A stretch of 43,887 nucleotides of DNA from UBA8290 sp964230965 (lineage in GTDB: Bacteria > Bacillota_I > Bacilli_A > Acholeplasmatales > Acholeplasmataceae), in contig CAXRJA010000073.1 of assembly GCA_964230965.1 (NCBI GenBank), positions 1 through 43,887 of the forward strand, read 5' to 3'. The position numbers and the translations under genes are program-made. Positions 23,185 through 30,381 of this stretch are shown here, one piece after another. How positions within the stretch are numbered: position 1 is the stretch's first letter; every line of letters starts with the position of its first letter. The notes under the pieces are model-generated. The model was given only the letters and a program-made list of their open reading frames with translations. It was not told where the DNA came from and did not search any database.

Positions 23185-24902
23185 AAGACGGTACCTCCTA
23201 ATTGATGTTTCACAATAAGTTGATACCCCGGATTGTTTTTTAGTAGTGTTGCATGATCGCCAATATCGATCACTTTACCATGATCTAAATAAATGATGAG
23301 ATCACAATGTTTAATTGAAGCAATACGTTGTGCGATGATGATCATCGTCGTATCTTGATAGTTTTCTTGTAATGCATGTCGTAACTGTTGATCTGTTTGA
23401 TAATCTAGTGCACTCGTTGCATCATCTAATATTAAAATGTCTGGTTTTTTATAAAGCGCTCTAGAAATAAGTATACGTTGTTTTTGACCACCCGAAATAT
23501 TCGTGCCTGACGTTGTAAGTTCTGTATGAATCCCATCTTCTTTATCAAAAACAAAGGATGCTTGTGCATCTTTTAAAGCGTAATCTATTTCTTGATCTTC
23601 ATGATTTAAAGAAACATTAAATGCAATATCATCATGAAAAATCATATCTTGTTGCATGACGGCACCAATATGTTGACGAAGTGATTTCAGATCGTAATCC
23701 TTAATATCTTTCCCAAATATATGAATTGCACCTTGATCGACATCGTATAATCTTAATAATAATTTTGCAATGGTAGATTTCCCGCTTCCAGTTGCACCGA
23801 TAATGCCAAATTTCTGACCTTTAAAAAGTTTAAATGAAACATCTTTTAATTGATTGGTCTTTTTTAGATATGAAAACGTGACATGATTAAATTCGATGTG
23901 AGGGACATTTTCTTTCGTTTCATACAAGGATGTTCCGTTATCAATATCAATGTCAGTATGCAATACTTCTTCCACACGTTCACTTGATGCAGCTGCTCTT
24001 GAAGATAAAACAAAAATACGTGTAATCCCCATCATCGCATTTAAAATAATCGTGAAGTAGGTGACAAAAGCCATGATTGCACCGATTTGTGTAAATCCTA
24101 CTGATAACCTGTAAGCACCAATAATTAGCACAATCACAAGTCCAATATTCATGACAATATTCATCATTGGATTAACACGTGCCATCACTTTATTTGCATA
24201 TTGTTCTGATTCATTCGATGTTTGGTTGATGTTTCTAAATTGATCCATTTCATAATCATTCATTGAGAGTGCACGAACCACTCGCGCACCGGTAATAAAC
24301 TCTCTTAATTTTCGAATGAGTTGATCCATTAAAAATTGATTCTTTTTATACAGTGGAATCCCTTTTTTCGATGCTTGAAAAATAATGATTGATACAAATG
24401 GTAACATCGCAATCATGACAAATGTCAATATAGCATCAAAGGAAAAAGAGAGTAGTATACCACCGATAAGTAAGACTGGCGCACGAATCCCTAATCTTTG
24501 TATGATTGCAGCTGCTCTATATATATTGTATGTATCTGTTGTCATTCTTGAAATAAGTGATGGCTTTGAAAATGTATCAATATCTTGTGATGATAAATTT
24601 TCAATTGCTAAAAATAAATCGCTTCTTAAGGTCTCAACAGCACGAGATGCGATATATTCTGAACTCCTATTTGCAGTAACATTGAGTATCCAACCCAATA
24701 AGGCAATGAGTACCATGAGTCCACCATTCAAATAAATCGATAACAGTGAATCTCCTGGATTTAATGCAGGAATTTGGGTATCTATCATATACGCAATTAA
24801 AAAAGGAATCATGAGATCCGCGAGTGCAGCGACCGATTTTAGTAATAATGCAAACGATAGTCTAAGTTTATAAGGTTTTAGCATTTCAAAGATAAACGCC
24901 AT
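23181..24902 (-). CDS. ABC exporter half-transporter, subunit A
   Basis: 573 residues from the ATG at 24902, which has GAAGAG at proper spacing; a TTG nine bases earlier is too close to that site. Membrane domain with six segments, then ATPase domain: Walker A GATGSGKST, signature NISGGQKQR (canonical), Walker B ILILDDATSALD in which Asp replaces the catalytic Glu, and AQRIA at the switch His position, where Gln-Arg replaces His-Arg. It is thus the degenerate-Walker-B half of a heterodimer with the next gene. Confidence 0.93.
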   Translation of the reverse strand: MAFIFEMLKPYKLRLSFALLLKSVAALADLMIPFLIAYMIDTQIPALNPGDSLLSIYLNGGLMVLIALLGWILNVTANRSSEYIASRAVETLRSDLFLAIENLSSQDIDTFSKPSLISRMTTDTYNIYRAAAIIQRLGIRAPVLLIGGILLSFSFDAILTFVMIAMLPFVSIIIFQASKKGIPLYKKNQFLMDQLIRKLREFITGARVVRALSMNDYEMDQFRNINQTSNESEQYANKVMARVNPMMNIVMNIGLVIVLIIGAYRLSVGFTQIGAIMAFVTYFTIILNAMMGITRIFVLSSRAAASSERVEEVLHTDIDIDNGTSLYETKENVPHIEFNHVTFSYLKKTNQLKDVSFKLFKGQKFGIIGATGSGKSTIAKLLLRLYDVDQGAIHIFGKDIKDYDLKSLRQHIGAVMQQDMIFHDDIAFNVSLNHEDQEIDYALKDAQASFVFDKEDGIHTELTTSGTNISGGQKQRILISRALYKKPDILILDDATSALDYQTDQQLRHALQENYQDTTMIIIAQRIASIKHCDLIIYLDHGKVIDIGDHATLLKNNPGYQLIVKHQLGGTVL

Positions 24903-24904
24903 AG

Positions 24905-24934
24905 TTGTCAACTCTTCTTTATTGTGTTATTATA
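24905..24934. promoter_or_regulatory. Overlapping divergent promoters of tRNA-Thr and the ABC exporter
   Basis: Plus: TTGTCA (24905-24910), 17-base spacer, TATTAT (24928-24933), leading to tRNA-Thr. Minus: TATAAT at 24929-24934, leading to the exporter. The two -10 boxes share five bases, so the two promoters should exclude each other. Confidence 0.6.
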
Positions 24935-24942
24935 TGTTCGCT

Positions 24943-25016
24943 GCCCCTATAGTTTAATGGCAAAACGCAGCAATGGTAATGCTGAAATACAAGTTCGATT
25001 CTCGTTGGGGGCACCA
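24943..25016 (+). tRNA. tRNA-Thr (anticodon GGT)
   Basis: 74 bases with CCA encoded. Acceptor GCCCCTA/TGGGGGC, D-stem GTTT/AAAC, anticodon stem CAGCA/TGCTG with loop ATGGTAA (anticodon GGT, reads ACC/ACT), T-loop TTCGATT. The T-stem ACAAG/CTCGT has one A·C mismatch. Confidence 0.93.
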
Positions 25017-25020
25017 CTTT

Positions 25021-25038
25021 AGACATAGGTCTTTTTTT
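25021..25038 (+). terminator. Weak terminator of tRNA-Thr
   Basis: Only a four-pair stem AGAC/GTCT with loop ATAG, but followed by seven T. The M50-like gene ends in this T-run from the other strand. Confidence 0.5.
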
Positions 25039-26137
25039 ATATGTTACAGACAAATGGTGATTTATTACGTGTTGGATAAGACCAAAAAACCACTGTATCT
25101 TCGTTTTTTACATAGTTAAAGTATAACAAATCTTCTTCTTGTTGTTTGATAATATGCTTGATTTTAGAAGCATCTTTAGCAACCCAAGCATGATATGTCT
25201 CAAGAGATGCTTTTGCATCTTTTTTTATTAAAAGATCCATGCATTTCGTCCATAAGGTATCATTAGAAAATACATGTGCAACAAAAAGTGTCTCTAATAA
25301 AAAAGAGGGGTCTTTTTTTCTGTAAGCAATTTTATTGAGCGTCATGAATATTTCAGTCTGTATTTCTAGATTAGGTATCCATTGATGGTGTAATCCTTTT
25401 AAAATAATCGAAAGGATCATGTCATCTTTTTTTAATGCATAGGGTAATGCGCGCCATTTAGTGATGAATGCATCAAACATAAATGAAAGGTCGTCACTGA
25501 CATGACCTTGTATCAATATTTGTGTCATTAATTGAAGATCAAACAATATATCATTGGATTTAATTTTTGAATATGCTTTAAAATCACCATACATATGTTT
25601 ATGCTCAATAAAAAAAGTTGGAAAAATAACCCAAGTATAATACGTTGATAAAAATACGATGAAAATACTGAAATCTAGAGATAATGAAAAAATCAAAGAC
25701 ATCAAATAAAGAAACAAAGGCGACAATAATGTTATTAAAGGGGCAACAAATAAAGAACTTTGATATGCTTTTTTTAACTTATCATATTGTTTTTGATTTG
25801 TAACAGATATAGATTTGGGTATGACGATGCCACCCATGAATTTAAGTAACTTAATATCATAGACAAATTTAAATTTAGGATCAAATAAAATACCAAAGCC
25901 TAAAATAAAAATCGCTTTTATCGGAATTTTAAAAAACAAAAACATCAATAAATGAGTGCACTCATGTATTGTAATCATCACAATGAATACAATGAAAAAA
26001 GCAAATAGATACGTGATGATTGGCCCTTGATAAAATATGATGAAATCGAAAAAAATGAGTATATAATAACTCAAACTAAGGATCAAAAGCGGGAATATAA
26101 ATTGTTTTAATAAAGCAAATAACACTTTTTTATTCAT
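25037..26137 (-). CDS. M50-like membrane metalloprotease homologue
   Basis: 366 residues. Four to six hydrophobic segments lie in the first 190 residues; segment two carries HECTH (58-62), an HExxH zinc motif inside a membrane helix as in site-2 proteases. A possible third ligand is the Asp in YGDFKAY (about 183). The C-terminal 180 residues are soluble and helical. Rhomboid-like or bacteriocin-processing M50 proteins look similar; no precise family is recognised. The ribosome binding site is weak (AAGAGAG about 10 bases upstream). No promoter is clear. It lies alone between two tRNA genes. Confidence 0.65.
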   Translation of the reverse strand: MNKKVLFALLKQFIFPLLILSLSYYILIFFDFIIFYQGPIITYLFAFFIVFIVMITIHECTHLLMFLFFKIPIKAIFILGFGILFDPKFKFVYDIKLLKFMGGIVIPKSISVTNQKQYDKLKKAYQSSLFVAPLITLLSPLFLYLMSLIFSLSLDFSIFIVFLSTYYTWVIFPTFFIEHKHMYGDFKAYSKIKSNDILFDLQLMTQILIQGHVSDDLSFMFDAFITKWRALPYALKKDDMILSIILKGLHHQWIPNLEIQTEIFMTLNKIAYRKKDPSFLLETLFVAHVFSNDTLWTKCMDLLIKKDAKASLETYHAWVAKDASKIKHIIKQQEEDLLYFNYVKNEDTVVFWSYPTRNKSPFVCNI

Positions 26138-26152
26138 CTAAAATTGACTCTC

Positions 26153-26181
26153 TTGACAAGGTTTCATTTATTTGTTAATAT
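26153..26181 (+). promoter_or_regulatory. Promoter of tRNA-Gly
   Basis: Perfect -35 TTGACA (26153-26158), 17-base spacer, TAATAT (26176-26181), 22 bases before the tRNA. Confidence 0.75.
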
Positions 26182-26203
26182 ATACAAGCAAAAAGCAAAT
26201 ATT

Positions 26204-26278
26204 GTGGGCGTCGTATAATGGTTATTACACGTGCTTGCCAAGCATGAAATGGGGGTTCGATTCTCCTCGCCCGCTCCA
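26204..26278 (+). tRNA. tRNA-Gly (anticodon GCC)
   Basis: 75 bases with CCA encoded. Acceptor GTGGGCG/CGCCCGC (one T·G pair at 2-71), anticodon stem CGTGC/GCATG with loop TTGCCAA (GCC), T-arm GGGGG-TTCGATT-CTCCT. Confidence 0.95.
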
Positions 26279-26290
26279 AATAACAAATTC

Positions 26291-26316
26291 AACTCATATT
26301 AAGTGTGAGTTTTTTT
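26291..26316 (+). terminator. Terminator of tRNA-Gly
   Basis: Stem AACTCATA/TGTGAGTT with one mismatch or wobble, followed by seven T. Confidence 0.8.
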
Positions 26317-26319
26317 ATT

Positions 26320-26347
26320 AAAATAACGTGTATTCACACGTTATTTT
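26320..26347 (-). terminator. Hairpin at the end of the DUF402 gene
   Basis: Perfect 12-pair stem AAAATAACGTGT/ACACGTTATTTT with loop ATTC. It contains the stop codon (26341-26343). The T-run after it on the minus strand is short, so termination may be partial. Confidence 0.65.
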
Positions 26348-26865
26348 ATATTAAGATACATATCATAATATGCTTGGGTTTGACTATCATTAAATGGAAA
26401 TTCATTTTTTTGAAGTTTCATTTTTAGTTCTTTCAAATAATATTGAATAATCGTATCGATTTCATTAGGATAATGCATTTTCAGTTTATGATCTTCGTAT
26501 TCTTGACTGTCTAATACACGTATGCGTTTTGAAGGATACATTTTAATATCTAAATCATAATCTATATATTTGATCGCTTCTTCATCATAAATATAGGGAC
26601 TTGCTAAATTGCAATAATAATGAATCCCGTCTTCTTTTAACATCGCAATGATGTTATACCAATAGTCATCAAAAAAAATACAGATAGCAGGTTCTTTTGA
26701 ATGCCAAGTTCTTCCATCTGCTTCAATCACTTTTGTTCTGTCATTTGCAGTAATGACATAATTTTGTGCAGCCTCTAATACAACAGATTTTTTCCATACA
26801 CGATGAATGGTTTTATTATGTTTATAGCTTTGGATGACAATATGCATCCCTTTTGATAATTTCAT
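26341..26865 (-). CDS. DUF402 nucleoside tri-/diphosphate phosphatase
   Basis: 174 residues from the ATG at 26865 (AAGG five bases upstream); the GTG six bases earlier overlaps that site. The sequence follows the DUF402 nucleoside di/triphosphatase group of Staphylococcus and Bacillus: SYKHNKTIHRVW, a DGRTWHSKEPAI block, HYYCNLASPY, and the acidic metal-binding DEEAIKYIDYDLDIK with LDSQEYEDH. These enzymes hydrolyse NTP and NDP with Mn or Co. Stands alone with its own extended -10 and a very short leader. Confidence 0.9.
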   Translation of the reverse strand: MKLSKGMHIVIQSYKHNKTIHRVWKKSVVLEAAQNYVITANDRTKVIEADGRTWHSKEPAICIFFDDYWYNIIAMLKEDGIHYYCNLASPYIYDEEAIKYIDYDLDIKMYPSKRIRVLDSQEYEDHKLKMHYPNEIDTIIQYYLKELKMKLQKNEFPFNDSQTQAYYDMYLNIK

Positions 26866-26880
26866 AAGCACCTTATGTGT

Positions 26881-26889
26881 ATTATAACA
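26881..26889 (-). promoter_or_regulatory. Extended -10 promoter of the DUF402 gene
   Basis: Minus strand TGTTATAAT ending 15 bases before the ATG; leader about 9 bases. Confidence 0.7.
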
Positions 26890-26914
26890 AAAAAAGTATC
26901 AGTTAAGATACCTT
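26887..26914 (-). terminator. Second terminator-like hairpin downstream of tRNA-Leu
   Basis: On minus AAGGTATC/GATACTTT (one G·T), loop TTAACT, followed by T-run that runs into the DUF402 -10 box. It probably backs up the stronger terminator at 26944-26977. Confidence 0.5.
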
Positions 26915-26943
26915 ATGTTTTGTCTATTAGGCTACATGTCTTA

Positions 26944-26977
26944 TAAAAAAAGTTTTGATACATATAGTATCAAAACT
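26944..26977 (-). terminator. Terminator of tRNA-Leu
   Basis: Perfect 11-pair stem AGTTTTGATAC/GTATCAAAACT, five-base loop, then seven T on minus. Confidence 0.9.
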
Positions 26978-26989
26978 GGTTACACGATT

Positions 26990-27075
26990 TGGTGCGGACG
27001 ATGAGATTTGAACTCACACGACATTTCTGCCACATGCCCCTCAAGCATGCGTGTCTACCATTCCACCACATCCGC
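26990..27075 (-). tRNA. tRNA-Leu (anticodon GAG)
   Basis: 86 bases with CCA encoded and the long variable arm of class II tRNAs. Acceptor GCGGATG/CGTCCGC (one wobble), anticodon stem CATGC/GCATG with loop TTGAGGG (GAG, reads CTC/CTT), T-arm GTGAG-TTCAAAT-CTCAT. Confidence 0.94.
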
Positions 27076-27078
27076 ATG

Positions 27079-27106
27079 AAAAAGGTGCTATCTTCATAGC
27101 ACCTTT
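27079..27106 (-). terminator. Terminator of the yloV/fakA-like gene
   Basis: Perfect 11-pair stem AAAGGTGCTAT/ATAGCACCTTT with four-base loop and T-run on minus. It ends three bases before the tRNA-Leu gene. Confidence 0.85.
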
Positions 27107-27115
27107 ATTATATCA
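27107..27115 (-). promoter_or_regulatory. Extended -10 promoter of tRNA-Leu overlapping a stop codon
   Basis: Minus strand TGATATAAT; its TGA is the stop codon of the yloV/fakA-like gene. Start expected near 27100, inside the 5' arm of the terminator at 27079-27106. Confidence 0.6.
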
Positions 27116-28756
27116 CTCTACTGCAAATACATATGTATATATGTCCTGTTTTCCTTCAATCATATCAACTTCGATATCTGGATGACATTTTTTAGCATAT
27201 GCAACAATTTGTTCAAGTTCTTCTTCTTCATAATCTTTACCATAAAATATGGTGATGATTTCTCTTGAAGAATCAATGAGATTATCTAATAAACGTTGTG
27301 CTGCTTCATATTTTGTTTTTTCAGCTGCTAAAATTTGACCTTTTGCAATGGCCATATAATCGCCATTATTGATTTTAACACCCTTTATTTCTGTATCTCT
27401 AACTGCAAATGTAATCTCACCGTACGTCATATTATCCGCAACATCTTTCATTGCCTCTAAATTTTCATCAAGCGTTACTGTTGGATCAAATGCAATCATT
27501 GTTGCATATCCTTGACCGATATTTTTCGTTTTTATAACTGAAATAGAACGTTCAGGTAATAAATCAATGGTTTGTTCTGCAGATAAAATAATGTTTTTAT
27601 TATTAGGTAAGATAATCACGTGTTCTGCATTCGCATTTTCTATTGCATTAACAAAACTCTCAGTCGACGGATTCATTGTTTGACCACCATCAATGATGAT
27701 ATCAATCCCTAGATCTTTATATGCTTTCTTAATACCTTCACCACTTGCAACCGCTAATATCGCATATGCTTTCTTTTCAGCAGGTTTTTTTGTTGCAGCT
27801 GGCGCATCTTTACCAAGTATTGTTGCATTCTGAAGTCTCATATTATCTGCTTTTAACGTTTGTAAGTCCCCATATTTTTGACCAAGTGTAATTGCAACAC
27901 CAGGTTCATCTGTATGAATGTGAACTTTTAAAAGATCTTCATCCTGCACAAATACAAGTGAATCTCCCATCGCATTGAGTGGATCTCTTAAATCTGATGG
28001 ATTAAAGTTTTTCTCATCATGTAACTTGATAATAAATTCTGTACAATAACCATATGTGATTTCAACATCACCTAAGTTATGTGCACCATGATAGTCTTCA
28101 TGTGACTCTTTTTGAGCTTCTTCTGAAAGCATTTGACCTTCTAAAGCCATAATCATACCTTCAACAATTTTGATAAATCCTGCACCACCGCTATCAACAA
28201 CCCCTGCTTCTTTTAAAACCGGTAATAGGTTGGGCGTTTCTTGAAGCGACTGATTTGCTTGTTTTAAATAAGCAGCCATCACTTTTTCTACTGAATCATA
28301 TTTAGATTTATCTCTAAGAACGCGCTCAGCAGATTCTCTCACAACAGTTAAAATGGTACCTTCAACAGGATCCATAACAGCTCGGTAGGCCATTTGATAT
28401 CCACCAACAAGTGCTTGAATAAATTGTTCGACAGTTGCATATGCTTCATCGATTTTTGCGATTTCACTGTAAACACCACGAAAAAACTGGGACAAGATTA
28501 CCCCTGAGTTTCCACGAGCACCCATGAGAAGGCCTCTAGATAAAATTTTCGACACATCAACGATAGACGCTGACTCGGCATTAATAATTTCTTTAATACC
28601 CGCCATCATCGTCATTTGCATGTTGGTACCTGTGTCACCATCTGGAACTGGAAATACGTTTAAATGATCAATTTCTTTGTGGTTGTTTTTAAGATGAACC
28701 GCGCCATTTGTTACCATCTGTTTAAAAAGCTTACCGCTTATTCTTTGGTTTGGCAT
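27113..28756 (-). CDS. FakA/YloV-type fatty acid (DAK domain) kinase
   Basis: 547 residues. FakA binds ATP through a DhaL domain and phosphorylates fatty acids held by a FakB protein. N-terminal DhaL domain: NVFPVPDGDTGTNM with metal-binding Asp residues 39 and 41, SRGLLMGARGNSGVILSQ, and VDSGGAGF; then the middle domain with HIHTDEP and the C-terminal DegV-like domain. Bacillus yloV lies next to rpmB as here, though inverted. No fakB gene is in the window. AAGGAG before the start; leader about 70 bases. Confidence 0.92.
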   Translation of the reverse strand: MPNQRISGKLFKQMVTNGAVHLKNNHKEIDHLNVFPVPDGDTGTNMQMTMMAGIKEIINAESASIVDVSKILSRGLLMGARGNSGVILSQFFRGVYSEIAKIDEAYATVEQFIQALVGGYQMAYRAVMDPVEGTILTVVRESAERVLRDKSKYDSVEKVMAAYLKQANQSLQETPNLLPVLKEAGVVDSGGAGFIKIVEGMIMALEGQMLSEEAQKESHEDYHGAHNLGDVEITYGYCTEFIIKLHDEKNFNPSDLRDPLNAMGDSLVFVQDEDLLKVHIHTDEPGVAITLGQKYGDLQTLKADNMRLQNATILGKDAPAATKKPAEKKAYAILAVASGEGIKKAYKDLGIDIIIDGGQTMNPSTESFVNAIENANAEHVIILPNNKNIILSAEQTIDLLPERSISVIKTKNIGQGYATMIAFDPTVTLDENLEAMKDVADNMTYGEITFAVRDTEIKGVKINNGDYMAIAKGQILAAEKTKYEAAQRLLDNLIDSSREIITIFYGKDYEEEELEQIVAYAKKCHPDIEVDMIEGKQDIYTYVFAVE

Positions 28757-28833
28757 AGTAATCTCCTTGTGAACTTGTGTTTTTAGTTTATATTATGGTT
28801 AATTGAGTGAGTATAAATTAATAAATCTTTCAT

Positions 28834-28842
28834 ATTATATCA
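28834..28842 (-). promoter_or_regulatory. Extended -10 promoter of the yloV/fakA-like gene
   Basis: Minus strand TGATATAAT, about 78 bases before the start. Confidence 0.6.
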
Positions 28843-28852
28843 TGTGAAAAAT

Positions 28853-28895
28853 AAAAAAGCAACGAGCCAAAATAAGCATATATCATTGCTTTTTT
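28853..28895. repeat. Inverted repeat in a divergent promoter region
   Basis: Arms AAAAAAGCAA (28853-28862) and TTGCTTTTTT (28886-28895) with a 23-base loop look like a bidirectional terminator, yet both flanking genes start here. The right arm carries the likely rpmB -35 (TTGCTT). Confidence 0.5.
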
Positions 28896-28914
28896 TATGA
28901 CTTCATGATAAAGT
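28886..28914 (+). promoter_or_regulatory. Promoter of rpmB
   Basis: TTGCTT (28886-28891), 17-base spacer ending in TGA, TAAAGT (28909-28914). Confidence 0.5.
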
Positions 28915-28938
28915 ATTTTAGGAAAAGGAGTGATTGAA

Positions 28939-29127
28939 ATGGCACAATGTTATGTCACTGGTAAAAAAACACTGACAGGTAACCGTCGTTCACATGCTCT
29001 AAATGCAACACGCCACACTTGGAAATCCAATTTACAAAATGTACGTATTCGCTTAGAAGATGGCACAGTTAAACGTGTAAAGATATCCGCAAGAGCACTT
29101 AAAAAATTGCAATTAGAACGTGTTTAA
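28939..29127 (+). CDS. rpmB: 50S ribosomal protein L28
   Basis: 62 residues, the firmicute length. Start is the ATG at 28939 with AAGGAG eight bases before; a GTG at 28930 overlaps that site. Conserved CYVTGKKTLTGNRRSHA, the WKSNLQNVRI segment and the SARALKKLQLERV tail. One Cys only, so it is the zinc-free form. Confidence 0.97.
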   Translation: MAQCYVTGKKTLTGNRRSHALNATRHTWKSNLQNVRIRLEDGTVKRVKISARALKKLQLERV

Positions 29128-29130
29128 ACA

Positions 29131-29155
29131 AAAAAGCGCATTAAGCGCTTTTTTT
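29131..29155. terminator. Bidirectional terminator between rpmB and thiN
   Basis: Stem AAAAAGCGC/GCGCTTTTT with loop ATTAA and T-run. The thiN stop (29141-29143) is in the loop. Nearly identical to the terminator at 9509-9533. Confidence 0.88.
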
Positions 29156-29749
29156 GTTGGTCAATATAACAAGAACTGATCCTTTTTCAACGAAAATTTC
29201 ACCCGTATCATTTGTAAGTTCATTCGATATGCCTAAATTATCAAATGCATTTAAATGATGTGAATCAAGTGGATACTTAAATCCCTTTAAAGTAACGACT
29301 GTTTCATGGTAAGGAAAAATATTAATATACCCTTTATGTGATATTTGCATATATTTATCTAGTTTAAATAGTTCTGAATATTCTGTAATCATTTTTATTT
29401 TTGGAAAATGATGAAATAAATTCATGTGGGCATATGCATGTTCGATGCGTTCACCACCAGCGCCACCGATCAATATAATCTCATCATGTGGCATCTCGTG
29501 CGCACGTTTTAGAGCATAATAAGAATCTGTTATATCTTTTTCTGAAGGTAATTCTTCGGTGTTTAATCCATGTAATAGCCCTTTATTTTTCAACGAATCA
29601 AAGTCACCTACAGCAAGATCCACTTTGATACGTTGTTTATATATAGCAGACAATGCTTGATCCACACCAATGACGACATCTTCTTCTTTGATGGTTACCA
29701 ATGACTTCACATCATTTGGTACTGGATGTGTAATGATAAATATTGTCAT
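29141..29749 (-). CDS. thiN: Thiamine pyrophosphokinase
   Basis: 202 residues from the ATG at 29749, which overlaps the rpe stop (ATGA). Makes thiamine diphosphate from thiamine and ATP. Seen: GVDQAL, the acidic AVGDFDS, PSEKDITDSYYAL and GGAGGERIEHAYAH, all active-site motifs of the family, then the C-terminal substrate-binding domain. Poor ribosome binding site, so translation likely depends on coupling to rpe. Order rsgA-rpe-thiN is conserved in Firmicutes. Confidence 0.93.
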   Translation of the reverse strand: MTIFIITHPVPNDVKSLVTIKEEDVVIGVDQALSAIYKQRIKVDLAVGDFDSLKNKGLLHGLNTEELPSEKDITDSYYALKRAHEMPHDEIILIGGAGGERIEHAYAHMNLFHHFPKIKMITEYSELFKLDKYMQISHKGYINIFPYHETVVTLKGFKYPLDSHHLNAFDNLGISNELTNDTGEIFVEKGSVLVILTNKKSA

Positions 29750-30369
29750 TGATTCTTTTTCAACCATGTCTTCATATCTTGTTGTTTGAAAAGGTAGCTT
29801 CCTACGACTGCGACATCAACACCTGCTTCTTGACATAATTGAATGTGATCATCATTGATACCACCATCCACTTGTATAATAAATGGATGTTGCTTTTTAT
29901 ATGATTGTAGGTGTTTTACCTTTTTTAACATATTTGGCATAAAAGACTGCCCACCAAATCCTGGTTCTACAGTCATAATTAAAACCAAATCTACTTCATT
30001 GAGATAAGGCAAAATAATCTCTATCGGTGTGTTAGGTTTCACAGCTAAACCAACACCAATATCTTCTTTTTTTATGGTTTTAATAGATTTTTCAACATCT
30101 TTTGCTTCAACGTGAATCGTAATAAATTGGGGTTGAAGGCTTTTAAACTGGTCTATCCATTGAAGCGGATGCGTTGTCATTAAATGCACATCTAAAGGAA
30201 TATTGCTTAATCTTTTGAATGTCTTTGCAATATCTATGCCAAATGACAAATTGGGGACAAAATGACCATCCATAATATCTAAATGAATCATATAAGCATC
30301 TTCTAATGCAACAATCCATTCTTTGATATTTTCGATAGGTGCATTTAACACTGAGGGTGCTATTTTCAT
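29746..30369 (-). CDS. rpe: Ribulose-phosphate 3-epimerase
   Basis: 207 residues. Interconverts ribulose and xylulose 5-phosphate in the pentose phosphate pathway. TIM-barrel motifs: APSVLNA, HLDIMDGHFVPNLSFG, DVHLM, VEPGFGGQSF, and QVDGGIN with the two catalytic Asp. AGGAGG before the start; 12 bases after rsgA. Confidence 0.96.
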   Translation of the reverse strand: MKIAPSVLNAPIENIKEWIVALEDAYMIHLDIMDGHFVPNLSFGIDIAKTFKRLSNIPLDVHLMTTHPLQWIDQFKSLQPQFITIHVEAKDVEKSIKTIKKEDIGVGLAVKPNTPIEIILPYLNEVDLVLIMTVEPGFGGQSFMPNMLKKVKHLQSYKKQHPFIIQVDGGINDDHIQLCQEAGVDVAVVGSYLFKQQDMKTWLKKNQ

Positions 30370-30381
30370 AGGTACCTCCTT

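Noticed and set aside
24903..24911. TTG start of ABC subunit A
   Set aside because: The GAAGAG site abuts it; the ATG nine bases on is correctly spaced.
28939..29127. Zur control of rpmB as an alternative zinc-free L28
   Set aside because: The protein is the normal single-Cys firmicute form and no Zur-like palindrome is evident upstream.
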